Assembly: GCF_001182825.2 (NCBI RefSeq)
Contig: NZ_LFYO02000003.1
Coordinates: 1-64,000 of the forward strand
Length of the DNA: 64,000 nt
Origin: Streptococcus sp. X13SY08
Lineage (GTDB): Bacteria > Bacillota > Bacilli > Lactobacillales > Streptococcaceae
Reading direction: 5' to 3'
In this document: one piece after another, positions 1-8,685 of the stretch
How positions within the stretch are numbered: the first letter of the stretch is position 1
Layout: the number at the start of each line of letters is the position of its first letter
Notes under the pieces: model-generated
What the model saw: only the letters and a program-made list of their open reading frames with translations
Told to the model about the DNA's origin: nothing
The model's database searches: none
Position numbers and translations under genes: made by a program

Positions 1-12
1 TTGTATTATTTT

Positions 13-86
13 GGCGGTGTAGCTCAGCTGGCTAGAGCGTCCGGTTCATACCCGGGAGGTCGGGGGTTCGATCCCCTTCGCCGCTA
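13..86 (+). tRNA. tRNA-Met (anticodon CAU)
   Basis: A complete cloverleaf is visible. The 7-bp acceptor stem GGCGGTG pairs with CGCCGCT, the D-arm is AGCTCAGCTGGCTAGAGC, the anticodon loop TTCATAC gives CAU, and the T-arm is GGGGGTTCGATCCCC. No CCA is encoded. It resembles the Firmicute elongator tRNA-Met. It is the first tRNA of a cluster that continues upstream of the window. Confidence 0.93.
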
Positions 87-102
87 TTTATACCTTGTTG
101 CT

Positions 103-176
103 GGACCTTTAGCTCAGCTGGTTAGAGCTCTCGGCTCATAACCGAGTGGTCGTAGGTTCGAGTCCTACAAGGTCCA
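103..176 (+). tRNA. tRNA with CAU anticodon, probably tRNA-Ile2 (or a second Met)
   Basis: The acceptor GGACCTT pairs with AAGGTCC, the anticodon loop CTCATAA gives CAU, and the T-arm is GTAGGTTCGAGTCCTAC. The body resembles Firmicute tRNA-Ile(CAU), whose C34 is converted to lysidine by TilS so that it reads AUA codons. Sequence alone does not separate this from an elongator Met isoacceptor with certainty. Confidence 0.9.
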
Positions 177-186
177 TATAATTTTT

Positions 187-244
187 GGAGGATTACCCAA
201 GTCCGGCTGAAGGGAACGGTCTTGAAAACCGTCAGGCGTGTAAA
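187..244 (+). pseudogene. 5' part of tRNA-Ser(UGA), 3' part missing
   Basis: The acceptor 5' strand GGAGGAT, the D-arm and an anticodon arm ACGGT-CTTGAAA-ACCGT (anticodon UGA) are present, followed by the start of the long variable arm. The homology then stops. No T-arm and no pairing ATCCTCC occur before the next tRNA begins at 252. About 45 nt appear to be deleted. It cannot fold as a tRNA as written. Confidence 0.8.
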
Positions 245-251
245 TATGGAT

Positions 252-339
252 GGAGAATTACTCAAGAGGCTGAAGAGGACGGTTTGCTAAATCGTTAGGT
301 CGGGTAACTGGCGCAAGGGTTCGAATCCCTTATTCTCCG
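252..339 (+). tRNA. tRNA-Ser (anticodon GCU)
   Basis: This is a class II tRNA of 88 nt. The acceptor GGAGAAT pairs with ATTCTCC, the anticodon loop TTGCTAA gives GCU, there is a long variable arm, and the T-arm is AAGGGTTCGAATCCCTT. It is complete, in contrast to the truncated Ser(UGA) just before it. Confidence 0.93.
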
Positions 340-344
340 TAGTT

Positions 345-376
345 AACGAGATTATCTGAATAGATATCTCGTTTTA
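345..376 (+). terminator. Rho-independent terminator of the tRNA cluster
   Basis: AACGAGAT pairs with ATCTCGTT across a short loop and is followed by a T-rich tail. It lies directly after the last tRNA and before mreC. Confidence 0.7.
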
Positions 377-403
377 TTGTATTTTAATGTAAGGACTAAG
401 GGA

Positions 404-1237
404 ATGAATCAATATAAAAAATCTCGGTTGATTGTTACTAGCTCTGTGTTGCTTGTTGTATCACTTTCTTTTTTATACTTATCAACTCAGATAGGTTTTG
501 AAATTCCTGTGCTTTCTAATGTTGTGCGCTCTGGTGTTTCTTCTGTAAATGCTATTATTTCAAGACCAGTCCAACATATTTCATCTAAAGTAGATGAATT
601 GTCACACTTGATGAATGTTTATAATGAAAACATTGAGTTAAAACAGACATTTTCTGAACTTAAAAATACTAATAGCGAAAATGAGTCGCTGAAAAAAGAA
701 AATGAAAGTCTTCGAAAATCTATTGATTTTGAGACAACATTTCCTGAGAAACATTTGATGGACAGTCTTGTCGTAGTCAGATATCCTACAACTTGGAATG
801 AGCAGGTTGTGATTGATCAAGGTGCTGAGAATGGGATCGAAGAGGGAATGTTAGTTGTGGCGAATGGTGGTTTGGCTGGGATTGTGGATCAGGTCTCTAA
901 CCATTCTGCTGGTGTTCGATTGTTTTCTAATTCAGTGACGCCAACTAAAATTGCAATTAAAGTTTTAGTGGATAATACAATCATTTATGGGATTTTAAGT
1001 GGTTATCTACCAGATCAAAATGTTTTTGTTGTAACCCAATTGAATAGCAATGTACCTATTCCTGAGGGGAGCACGGTAGTAACATCTGATTTAGCGGGGC
1101 ATTTAGCATCCAATTTACCAGTTGGAACCGTCAAGTCTTCTAAGGTTAGCAGCAGTAATTTAAATAGTGAATTATATGTGCAGCCTGCAATAGATTTTTC
1201 ATCTATTTATTCGATGACAGTTGTGGGAGAACAATGA
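404..1237 (+). CDS. mreC: Rod-shape determining protein MreC
   Basis: MreC is a bitopic membrane protein that scaffolds the peripheral peptidoglycan synthesis machinery, with MreD and penicillin-binding proteins. The 277-residue product has one N-terminal transmembrane helix (about residues 10-30), a coiled coil rich in Glu, Lys and Asn (about 60-110), and the beta-rich periplasmic-type domain typical of the family. An upstream in-frame ATG exists at 377. The start at 404 is preferred because an AAGG-type ribosome site precedes it and the protein then begins like streptococcal MreC. The stop overlaps the mreD start by 4 bp, so the two are translationally coupled. Confidence 0.93.
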   Translation: MNQYKKSRLIVTSSVLLVVSLSFLYLSTQIGFEIPVLSNVVRSGVSSVNAIISRPVQHISSKVDELSHLMNVYNENIELKQTFSELKNTNSENESLKKENESLRKSIDFETTFPEKHLMDSLVVVRYPTTWNEQVVIDQGAENGIEEGMLVVANGGLAGIVDQVSNHSAGVRLFSNSVTPTKIAIKVLVDNTIIYGILSGYLPDQNVFVVTQLNSNVPIPEGSTVVTSDLAGHLASNLPVGTVKSSKVSSSNLNSELYVQPAIDFSSIYSMTVVGEQ

Positions 1238-1743
1238 TGACGAAGAAATTTTATTTTATTTCCCCTTTGGTATTATTTTGTGCTTTTTTGCTAGACGGTC
1301 AATTGGCTACTTTAGTCTCTAATTTATTGCCAGGTTCTTTTACAATAGGCGTATATTTGTTGATGATATTGGGAATCTATTTGAATTTTTACCTTCCCTT
1401 AGGATATTCTCTCTTTTTATTTGCTGTTGTAGGATTGGTTTATGATCTCTATTATTTCAATCTCATTGGTATCGCAATGACCTTATTTCCGTTAGCTATT
1501 TATTTTATTTATTTTTTCTATCAAAATTTGCGCTTTCGGATGGGAACAAATTTAGTGATTTTGCTAGTCATTGTCTTTTTTGTAGAATGTGCTAGTTTTG
1601 GCTTGGCTAGACTTTTTCATTTGACGAACCTTTCCCTTTTTTTGTTTGTTATTTATCATTTATTGCCCACCTTAATCTTTAATTTAATCTTATTATTGGG
1701 GCTACATCCTTTCCTTAATACTCTTTTTTATAAACATCAATAA
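1234..1743 (+). CDS. mreD: Rod-shape determining protein MreD
   Basis: This 169-residue, very hydrophobic protein has about five predicted transmembrane helices. It directly follows and overlaps mreC (ATGA), which is the standard arrangement. MreD is an integral membrane partner of MreC in lateral or peripheral wall synthesis. The sequence carries no recognisable catalytic motif; the call rests on size, hydrophobicity pattern and position. Confidence 0.9.
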   Translation: MMTKKFYFISPLVLFCAFLLDGQLATLVSNLLPGSFTIGVYLLMILGIYLNFYLPLGYSLFLFAVVGLVYDLYYFNLIGIAMTLFPLAIYFIYFFYQNLRFRMGTNLVILLVIVFFVECASFGLARLFHLTNLSLFLFVIYHLLPTLIFNLILLLGLHPFLNTLFYKHQ

Positions 1744-1753
1744 GACATGGAAT

Positions 1754-1797
1754 TGTAATAATTGCGTAACATAATTACGCGATTTTTTTGTTAGAAT
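1754..1797 (+). promoter_or_regulatory. pcsB promoter with WalR (VicR)-like box
   Basis: TGTAAT-aattg-CGTAAC at 1754-1770 matches the WalR/VicR direct-repeat pattern (TGTNAN, 5-nt spacer, TGTNAN) with one mismatch. An extended -10 TG-T-TAGAAT lies at 1789-1797. Streptococcal pcsB is a known essential WalR target. GCGTAA...TTACGC at 1764-1780 followed by a T run could also act as a weak terminator for mreD. Confidence 0.55.
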
Positions 1798-1833
1798 GAT
1801 ATAGTCAGAAAAAACAGAGGAGTATCTCATTTT

Positions 1834-3051
1834 ATGAAGAAAAAAATTGTAGCTATACTTTTATTGAGTGTTGTTGCTTTATCAAACTTGGGCAACGTAG
1901 CTTTAGTCAAAGCAGAGGATACAGATAGTAAAATTGCTGCTCAAGATTCAAAAATTAATTCAATTACAGCTCAACAAGCAGATGCACAAGCAAAAGTAAA
2001 TGAAATACAAGCAAAAGTAGATTCAGTGTTTTCAGAAAAAAGTTCTTTGGAAGCTGAAAATGCTATTTTGGAAGCTGAGTCTAAAAAGTTAAGTCAAGAA
2101 ATTGAAAAATTAGCGGCAGATATTGTATCTCGTTCTTCAGCATTGGAAGAGCAAGCTCGTAGCGCTCAAACAGATGCTTCAGCGACAAGCTACATTAATA
2201 CTATTCTTGATTCAAAATCAATTGTAGATGCTTTTACGCGTGTCAATGCGATGCGTGAAATTGTTGAAGCCAACAACCACATGTTGGAACAACAAAAAGA
2301 AGATAAAGAAGCAATTGCTAAAAAACAAGTTGCTAACCAAGAAGCTATCAACACAGTTGAAGCTAACTGGAAAAAGTTGGATGATGCACAGCAAGAGTTG
2401 AACACTCAACAAGCAGCTTTGAAAGCAGCTCAATTAAACTTGGCAGCTGAAAAAGCTACAGCTGAAGATGAAAAGAATCGTCTTCTTGAGGAAAAAGCAG
2501 TAGCGGAAGCAGCGGCTAGAGCAGCGGCTGAAGCACAAGCAGCTTATCAAGCACAACAAGCGGCAGTTGCTCAACAACAAGCAGCAGCAGTTGCTGCCGT
2601 ATCGGAGCAAACTCCGGTTGTAGCTCCAGCTCCGGCTGCACAAGTAGCATCTGTAGCCACTCCAACTCCAGCTCCAGCTCAAACACCGACTCCAACTCCA
2701 GCACCTCCAGCGGTATCTTATAATTCAGCTGGAAATACCTATCCTGTAGGCCAATGTACATGGGGCGCAAAAGTACGTGCTCCGTGGGTTGGGAATTACT
2801 GGGGTAATGCAAATCAATGGTTGTATTCTGCATCTGCAGCAGGATTCCGTACAGGTTCTACACCACAAGTTGGTGCGGTAGTGGTATGGACTGCGGGTTA
2901 TTATGGACACGTAGCAGTTGTTACAGCTGTAAATGGTTCACAAATTCAGGTAGAAGAGTCAAATTATGCTGGTCATCAGCATGTTGGAAACTTCCGTGGT
3001 TGGTTTAGTCCAGCAGCTGATGGTGTATCTGGTTACATTTATCCAAACTAA
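1834..3051 (+). CDS. pcsB: Secreted peptidoglycan hydrolase PcsB (coiled coil plus CHAP domain)
   Basis: PcsB is a cell-separation hydrolase that works with FtsEX at the septum in streptococci. The 405-residue product has a signal peptide ending near AEDT at residues 27-31, a long coiled coil (about 35-225), an Ala-rich segment, a Pro/Thr/Ala linker (about 265-298) and a C-terminal CHAP amidase domain (about 300-405). Putative catalytic Cys308 lies in VGQCTWG and His359 in YYGHVAVV. It has its own promoter with a WalR-like box and is followed by a strong terminator. The length is normal and the gene is intact. Confidence 0.95.
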   Translation: MKKKIVAILLLSVVALSNLGNVALVKAEDTDSKIAAQDSKINSITAQQADAQAKVNEIQAKVDSVFSEKSSLEAENAILEAESKKLSQEIEKLAADIVSRSSALEEQARSAQTDASATSYINTILDSKSIVDAFTRVNAMREIVEANNHMLEQQKEDKEAIAKKQVANQEAINTVEANWKKLDDAQQELNTQQAALKAAQLNLAAEKATAEDEKNRLLEEKAVAEAAARAAAEAQAAYQAQQAAVAQQQAAAVAAVSEQTPVVAPAPAAQVASVATPTPAPAQTPTPTPAPPAVSYNSAGNTYPVGQCTWGAKVRAPWVGNYWGNANQWLYSASAAGFRTGSTPQVGAVVVWTAGYYGHVAVVTAVNGSQIQVEESNYAGHQHVGNFRGWFSPAADGVSGYIYPN

Positions 3052-3065
3052 GAAATAAACCAATG

Positions 3066-3105
3066 AAGAGGCTGGGACAATAGTCCCTCCTCTTGTTTTA
3101 TTTTT
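3066..3105 (+). terminator. Rho-independent terminator after pcsB
   Basis: AAGAGG-c-TGGGAC pairs with GTCCC-t-CCTCTT across a 4-nt loop, followed by GTTTTATTTTT. Confidence 0.85.
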
Positions 3106-3109
3106 AGGA

Positions 3110-3420
3110 AATAGGAATTTGTCGCAGTCGTTGAGTACTCAAATTTTTTCAAAAGTGTGATGTAGGGAATCCTGAGTTACAAAGCGAATTGCCTCTCTAA
3201 TACGCTGAAAATCAGCTTTTATAGTCCTAAACGAAAGTTATGAGTAAAGCTCTTTTCGTTTCTAATCTCAAAAGTTTTATCGTACTTTTGAGCAGTGTGG
3301 AGGGGGGGAGTAAAAAGATCCGGAGGAAAGTGGAGACGAGATCAGCTTTCTTTGAAATAACCGATTTTTGTCTCCACTCTCTTCTTTTTCGTTTAGCAAG
3401 GGTCAGCTTTTGAAAACTCC
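3110..3420. repeat. Gene-free intergenic region with a dispersed-repeat-like element
   Basis: No open frame or RNA gene is recognised. The stretch contains self-complementary segments: AGTGGAGACGAGATC near 3331 faces TTGTCTCCACT near 3367, and CAAAAGTTTTATCGTACTTTTG is a near-palindrome. Similar C-rich wording (CCCC.ACCTCC.CACAG...TCAA) recurs in opposite orientation at 38790-38815, which suggests a family of intergenic repeats. Confidence 0.4.
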
Positions 3421-3432
3421 TTGTGATTTTGT

Positions 3433-3461
3433 TTGAAAAATGCTGTAAAAAGCGTTAAAAT
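3433..3461 (+). promoter_or_regulatory. Promoter of prs
   Basis: TTGAAA at 3433-3438 and TAAAAT at 3456-3461 are separated by 17 bp. They lie 30 bp before the prs start codon, which has an AGGAGG site at 3480-3485. Confidence 0.6.
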
Positions 3462-3490
3462 AGTAAGGTAGCAAAAAATAGGAGGCTGTC

Positions 3491-4459
3491 ATGTCATTTT
3501 CTGACTTAAAATTGTTTGCACTTTCGTCCAACCAAGATCTTGCGGCTAAAGTTGCAAAAAAAATTGGATTAGCTTTAGGAAAATCCTCTGTTCGTCAATT
3601 TTCAGATGGTGAAATTCAAGTGAATATTGAAGAGTCAATTCGTGGAGCTCATGTTTACATTCTTCAATCAACGAGTTCACCGGTCAATGATCATTTAATG
3701 AAAATTTTGATTATGGTAGATGCTTTGAAACGGGCCTCTGCTGAGTCAGTGAATGTAGTTATCCCTTATTATGGATATGCACGTCAGGATCGTAAAGCAC
3801 GTGCTCGTGAGCCAATCACGTCAAAATTGGTAGCTAATATGTTAGAAACAGCTGGTGCAGATCGTGTATTGACAATTGATTTGCATGCGGCACAAATCCA
3901 AGGCTTCTTTGATATACCTGTTGATCATTTGATGGGTGCTCCCCTAATAGCGGATTACTTTGAACGTCGTGGTATGGTTGGCGAAGGGCATGTAGTTGTT
4001 TCACCAGACCATGGAGGTGTTACTCGTGCTCGTGAATTGGCGCGATTCTTGAAAACACCAATTGCCATTATTGATAAACGCCGTAGTGTTGATAAGATGA
4101 ATACATCAGAAGTGATGAATATTATTGGTAATATTGAAGGAAAAGTTTGTATCCTGATTGATGACATGATTGATACGGCGGGAACTATTGCACATGCAGC
4201 AGATGCTTTGGCAGAAGCAGGAGCGACAGCAGTGTATGCTTCATGTACACATCCTGTTTTATCAGGTCCTGCTATGGACAATATCGCCAATTCAGCGATT
4301 GAAAAATTAGTAGTTTTAGATACGATTGAAATTCCTGAGGATCGTTTGATTGATAAAATTGAAATGATTTCGACAGCTGATTTGTTAGCGGAAGCGATTA
4401 TCCGTATCCATGAAAAACGTCCTTTGTCCCCACTTTTTGAAACATCAAAAGCTAAATAA
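3491..4459 (+). CDS. prs: Ribose-phosphate pyrophosphokinase (PRPP synthetase)
   Basis: The enzyme makes 5-phosphoribosyl-1-pyrophosphate from ribose 5-phosphate and ATP in the cytosol. PRPP feeds the purine genes that follow. The 322-residue length is normal. Visible signatures are SDGEIQVNI near the N-terminus, [16 protein letters not shown], the metal-binding [11 protein letters not shown] segment, and the PRPP loop [12 protein letters not shown]. An AGGAGG ribosome site precedes the ATG. The gene is intact and has its own promoter. Confidence 0.96.
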   Translation: MSFSDLKLFALSSNQDLAAKVAKKIGLALGKSSVRQFSDGEIQVNIEESIRGAHVYILQSTSSPVNDHLMKILIMVDALKRASAESVNVVIPYYGYARQDRKARAREPITSKLVANMLETAGADRVLTIDLHAAQIQGFFDIPVDHLMGAPLIADYFERRGMVGEGHVVVSPDHGGVTRARELARFLKTPIAIIDKRRSVDKMNTSEVMNIIGNIEGKVCILIDDMIDTAGTIAHAADALAEAGATAVYASCTHPVLSGPAMDNIANSAIEKLVVLDTIEIPEDRLIDKIEMISTADLLAEAIIRIHEKRPLSPLFETSKAK

Positions 4460-4461
4460 GA

Positions 4462-4504
4462 AGAGAAGTCACTAGTTTATTTGCCGGTGGCTTTTCCTTT
4501 TAAA
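4462..4504 (+). terminator. Weak terminator after prs
   Basis: GAAGTCAC faces GTGGCTTTTC across a long loop, with a short T-rich tail. The pairing is imperfect. Confidence 0.35.
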
Positions 4505-4547
4505 AATATAGTATAATAGAGGGACTAGTGAAAGGTGAGGAAGGGAT

Positions 4548-5726
4548 TTGAAGTTACAGAATCGTTTTAATAAGTATTTGAATCGGATCGAGGTGTCGAT
4601 GATTCGCCAGTTTGACCAATCTATTTCGGAAATTCCAGAGATGTTGAAGCTGACTTTAGGAGAGCCTGATTTTTTGACGCCTGACCACGTGAAAGAGGCT
4701 GCTAAGCGAGCCATTGATGCGAATCAGAGTTACTATACAGGAATGGCAGGACTTTTAGAACTGCGTCAGGCTGCTTCAGAATTCATATCTGAAAAATACA
4801 ATGTAGAGTATATGGCTGATGGAGAAATTTTGGTAACAATTGGGGCAACAGAAGCCTTGTCTGCTCCTTTGATAGCAATTTTGGAGCCAGGAGACACGGT
4901 CTTACTACCAGCGCCCGCTTATCCAGGATATGAGTCTATTGTCAATATGGTGGGGCAGATATTGTCGAAATTGATACGACCGCTAATGATTTTATTTTGA
5001 CGCCTGAGATGTTAGAAGAGGCAATTATTGCTCAGGGCGATAAGTTGAAGGCAGTGATTCTCAATTATCCTGCTAATCCAACAGGGGTGACCTATTCACG
5101 TGAACAAATCAAGGCTTTTGCTGAGGTTTTGGAAAAATATCCTATCTTTGTTCTGTCGGATGAAGTCTATGCTGAATTAACATATACTAATCAGCTACAT
5201 GTATCAATTGCAGAGTATTTACCTGAGCAGACTATTTTGATTCAAAGTTTGTCTAAATCGCATGCTATGACCGGCTGGCGGATTGGTCTTATTCTGTCTC
5301 ATCAGGAGATTATTGCGCAAGTAATTAAGGAGTCATCAATATTTGGTGACGGCATCAGCTACGGCCATGCAGTACGGGGCCTTAGAGGCTTTAAAAAATG
5401 GTAAGGATGACGCACTTCCTATGCGTGAGGCTTATGTGGCACGTAGGGATTATATTATGGAGAAAATGCAGGATTTGGGTCTTAAGATTATTAGGCCTGA
5501 TGGGGCATTTTATATCTTTGCAAAGATACCGATAGGTTATAACCAAGATTCTTTTGCTTTCTTACAGGAATTTGCGCGTCAAAAATCTGTAGCCTTTATT
5601 CCTGATGCTGCTTTTGGAAAATATGGTGAGGGTTACATTCGAATCTCCTATGCGGCAAGTATGGAGGTAATCGAAGAAGCTATGAAACGGTTAAAGGAAT
5701 TTATGGAAGAAAATGGAGAGAATTGA
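4548..5726 (+). pseudogene. Class I/II PLP aminotransferase, double frameshift
   Basis: This encodes a fold-type I aminotransferase of the aspartate/aromatic group, normally about 390 residues. It starts at TTG 4548 behind GAGGAAGGGA. Frame one covers the N-terminus through LLPAPAYPGYESIV. A base is missing in a G run at 4952-4955, shifting the frame until about 5330, where an extra base restores it. The middle frame carries SDEVYAEL and the PLP-lysine segment SLSKSHAMTGWR. The last frame carries the C-terminal domain with RPDGAFYIFAKIP and IRISYA. All catalytic parts exist but not in one frame. recO overlaps its end, as in other streptococci. Confidence 0.85.
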
Positions 5727-6495
5727 GTCCAGAGGGCTAGTGCTCTACAATCGGAACTTTCGGGAAGATGATAAGTTGGTCAAGATATTTACAGAGAAGG
5801 CTGGCAAGCGCATGTTTTTTGTCAAGCACGCTAGTAAATCGAAATTGGTTTCCGGCATTCAACCGTTGACTTTGGCAACTTTTCATTTGAAAATCAATGA
5901 TGATGGGTTGAGTTACATAGAAGATTTTCAGCAGGTAATGCCTTTTAAGTGGATCAACGAGGACATTTTCTTGCTCAGCTATGCGACTTATATTGTGGCT
6001 TTGGCAGATGCTTGCTTGCAGGATAATCATGCTGATCCATCCTTGTTTGCATTTTTAGAGAAGGCCTTATCTTTGATGGAAGAGGGTTTGGATTATGAAA
6101 TTTTGACCAATATTTTTGAAATTCAGTTGTTGGGACGATTTGGAGTCTCGCTCAATTTTCACGAGTGCGTTTTTTGTCATCGAGTGGGATTGCCTTTTGA
6201 TTTTTCCTATGCCTACTCAGGCCTTTTGTGTCCAGAGCATTATGGAAAGGATGAGCGACGGAGTCATGTGGATCCCAATGTGCTTTATTTACTGGACCAG
6301 TTCCAATCCATTTCCTTTGAGGATTTGAAGACCATTTCAGTCAAGTCTGATATGAAGCGTAAATTCCGCCTCTTTATTGACCAGATTTATGAGGAATATG
6401 TAGGTATCCATTTAAAAAGTAAGAAATTTATTGATGATTTGGGGTCCTGGGGACAAATTATGCGTTCTGATAAGGGAGATGAAGAGGAAAATTAA
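5713..6495 (+). CDS. recO: DNA repair protein RecO
   Basis: RecO promotes RecF-pathway recombination by displacing SSB and loading RecA with RecR. The 260-residue product has the N-terminal OB-fold segment ([20 protein letters not shown]), a helical core, and a zinc-type cluster with CVFCH and LLCPEH at about residues 152-177. Its start overlaps the end of the aminotransferase gene by 14 bp, so the two are coupled. The length is normal and the gene is intact. Confidence 0.94.
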   Translation: MERIESRGLVLYNRNFREDDKLVKIFTEKAGKRMFFVKHASKSKLVSGIQPLTLATFHLKINDDGLSYIEDFQQVMPFKWINEDIFLLSYATYIVALADACLQDNHADPSLFAFLEKALSLMEEGLDYEILTNIFEIQLLGRFGVSLNFHECVFCHRVGLPFDFSYAYSGLLCPEHYGKDERRSHVDPNVLYLLDQFQSISFEDLKTISVKSDMKRKFRLFIDQIYEEYVGIHLKSKKFIDDLGSWGQIMRSDKGDEEEN

Positions 6496-6510
6496 CCTCT
6501 TCTTTTTTAT
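6481..6510 (+). terminator. Terminator overlapping the recO stop
   Basis: GAAGAGG-aaaattaa-CCTCTTC is followed by a T run. The recO stop codon sits in the loop. Confidence 0.8.
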
Positions 6511-6594
6511 CCTTTGTCACACTTTGTGGGGTAGGAAGTTTTGCTATTTGACAGAAAAGTCCTGAAAATATGATATAATATGGCTATCAAATGA

Positions 6595-7487
6595 GTGGTA
6601 GAAGGCGTCAATCAAGCTGTAGCAGCTTTTGTGGATGTGGAGATTATTTTGTATGGTGACGAGAGCAAAATTAAAGAGTACTTGACAGCGACTGAGCGTG
6701 TGACAGTAGTGCATACGGATGAAAAGATCAATTCGGATGATGAGCCAGCTAAAGCGATTCGTCGCAAGAAAAATGCGTCAATGGTATTGGCGGCGCGTGC
6801 AGTCAAAAATGGAGAAGCACAAGCGGTCTTGTCTGCAGGGAATACTGGTGCTCTTTTAGCAGCTGGACTCTTTGTGGTAGGTCGTATCAAAGGGATTGAA
6901 CGTCCAGGGCTTCTGTCTACCTTGCCAACGACAGACGGTAAGGGCTTTGATATGTTGGATTTAGGCGCCAATGCGGAAAATACAGCCAAGCATTTGCATC
7001 AGTACGGTATTTTAGGATCTTTCTATGCGGAAAATGTTCGGGGGATTAAGAAGCCTCGTGTGGGTCTTTTGAATAATGGAACAGAGGATTTGTTGGAAAT
7101 GTAGAGGCGCGTGAATTGATGAATGGCGTTGCTGATGTTGTTGTGGCGGATGGTTTCACGGGAAACGCCGTGCTCAAATCCATTGAGGGTACGGCTTTGG
7201 GCATTATGAGTCAATTAAAATCTGCTATTGAAGGCGGAGGCTTGCAATCTAAAATCGGTTACCTCTTTATGAAAAATAGCTTGCGTACTTTGAAGAAATC
7301 CTTGGATTATTCAGATGCGGGTGGTGCTGTTTTATTTGGTCTCAATGCACCTGTGGTAAAGGCTCATGGTTCTAGTGATGCTAAGACAATTTTTGCGACG
7401 ATTCGTCAGATTCGGACTATGTTAGATTCAGATGTTGTGGCGAAATCAGTAGAAAAATTTTCTCAAATGGAGGTAAAACTTGACTAA
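6595..7487 (+). pseudogene. plsX: Phosphate acyltransferase PlsX, N-terminal and internal deletions
   Basis: PlsX makes acyl-phosphate from acyl-ACP for phospholipid synthesis and is normally about 330 residues. Two pieces are recognisable: [12 protein letters not shown] through VGLLNNGTE (6595-7085), and [20 protein letters not shown] to the end (about 7096-7487) in another frame. The first about 17 residues, which carry the conserved DAMGGD motif, are missing; a TGA stands where they should join. About 20 codons are missing near 7088, out of frame. A promoter-like TATAAT at about 6576-6581 remains. An essential-type gene in this state suggests a faulty consensus. Confidence 0.85.
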
Positions 7488-7719
7488 AGAAGCTATTTTT
7501 GAGAAGATCGTAGCTACTGTGAAAGAGCAAAAGGGGGCGGATTTCTCAGTAGATTTAGATACCTTACTGGAAAATTCTGTAGCGCAAGACTCTGTAGAAG
7601 TCATGGAATTTGTCCTGACTTTGGAAGATGAGTTTGGCTTAGATATTCCAGATGCCGCTATTGAAACATTTGTGACACTCTCTGATGTTGTAGACTATGT
7701 TTTTGAAAACAAAAACTAA
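7480..7719 (+). CDS. acpP: Acyl carrier protein
   Basis: A 79-residue acidic carrier protein for fatty-acid and phospholipid synthesis. The phosphopantetheine attachment Ser38 lies in [10 protein letters not shown], with a following acidic helix [10 protein letters not shown]. The start is TTG 7480 with GGAGG directly upstream inside plsX; it overlaps the plsX stop by 8 bp. The DSVE motif differs slightly from the common DSLD, which suits the second ACP that accompanies plsX in streptococci. The gene is intact. Confidence 0.9.
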   Translation: MTKEAIFEKIVATVKEQKGADFSVDLDTLLENSVAQDSVEVMEFVLTLEDEFGLDIPDAAIETFVTLSDVVDYVFENKN

Positions 7720-7748
7720 TCGTTCGCCAATTGCGAACGATTTTTTGT
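7718..7748 (+). terminator. acpP terminator that also carries paired CGAAC (PurBox-like) cores
   Basis: AATCGTTCG-ccaatt-GCGAACGATT followed by TTTTTT is a strong terminator hairpin. Both stem arms contain the CGAAC core of streptococcal PurR boxes. The right arm is centred about 75 bp upstream of the predicted purC start site, the distance known for PurBox activation in Lactococcus. Confidence 0.75.
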
Positions 7749-7788
7749 TATATATAAATATAGTCTGCTTTTAATTTACCTTTCGTTT

Positions 7789-7803
7789 ATTATATGCTAT
7801 AAT
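7789..7803 (+). promoter_or_regulatory. purC promoter, extended -10
   Basis: TG-C-TATAAT lies at 7795-7803, with no good -35, as expected for an activator-dependent purine promoter. A further CGAAC core occurs in GGCGAACATTT at 7823-7833, just before the purC start. Confidence 0.5.
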
Positions 7804-7836
7804 CAAAACAACAAAAATTGAAAGGCGAACATTTAC

Positions 7837-8544
7837 ATGTCCAATGAGTTGGTTTATACGGGGAAGGCAAAAGACATCTATAGTACAGAAGACGAAAATG
7901 TGATTAAATCGGTTTACAAAGATCAAGCAACTATGCTGAATGGTGCTCGTAAGGAGACGATTGAAGGGAAGGGTAAGCTGAATAATCAGATTTCGTCTCT
8001 TATTTTTGAAAAATTGAATGGTACTGGTGTAAAGACTCACTTTATGATGCAGTTATCAGAAACCGAACAATTGAATAAAAGAGTGAATATTATTCCGCTG
8101 GAAGTTGTTTTGCGCAATGCGACAGCTGGTTCGTTTTCAAAACGCTTCGGTGTAGATGAGGGAATTGAATTATCAACGCCAATTGTGGAATTTTATTATA
8201 AAAATGATGACCTGGATGATCCTTTTGTCAATGATGAGCATGTTGAATTTTTGAAAATTGCTAACGCAGATGAAATTGCTTATTTGAAGGAAGAAACGAG
8301 TCGAATCAATGAGCTTTTGAAAGATTGGTTTAGTCAAATTGGGTTAAAGCTCATTGATTTCAAGTTGGAATTTGGAAAAGATGCGGATGGTCATATTATC
8401 TTGGCAGATGAATTGTCGCCAGATAATTGTCGCCTTTGGGACGCTGATGGCAATCGTATGGACAAGGATGTTTTTAGGCGTGATTTGGGCAGCTTAACAG
8501 ATGTGTATCAGATTGTTTTGGATAAGTTGAAAGAACTTAACTAG
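7837..8544 (+). CDS. purC: Phosphoribosylaminoimidazole-succinocarboxamide synthase
   Basis: PurC joins CAIR and aspartate with ATP to form SAICAR. The 235-residue length is normal. Signatures include the N-terminal [11 protein letters not shown], the central [17 protein letters not shown] and the C-terminal [15 protein letters not shown]. It is the first gene of the purine operon and is intact. The 141 bp between it and purL hold no gene that I can support. Confidence 0.96.
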   Translation: MSNELVYTGKAKDIYSTEDENVIKSVYKDQATMLNGARKETIEGKGKLNNQISSLIFEKLNGTGVKTHFMMQLSETEQLNKRVNIIPLEVVLRNATAGSFSKRFGVDEGIELSTPIVEFYYKNDDLDDPFVNDEHVEFLKIANADEIAYLKEETSRINELLKDWFSQIGLKLIDFKLEFGKDADGHIILADELSPDNCRLWDADGNRMDKDVFRRDLGSLTDVYQIVLDKLKELN

Positions 8545-8685
8545 AATTAGTTGGAACAGAAAGAAAACGAAAGGAATTGAACTCGTCCAGAAAACTCTAA
8601 GAAAAGAACGTCAGTTTCTGCAATCAGGCTATCAGACAGTCTCTTATTTTTTATCCGTTTTCTAATCGGACTTGGTAACTTATTT

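Noticed and set aside
8545-8685. Small ORF between purC and purL (LVQKTLRKERQFLQSGYQTVSYF)
   Set aside because: No start codon or ribosome site in frame and no family; the stretch is probably spacer.
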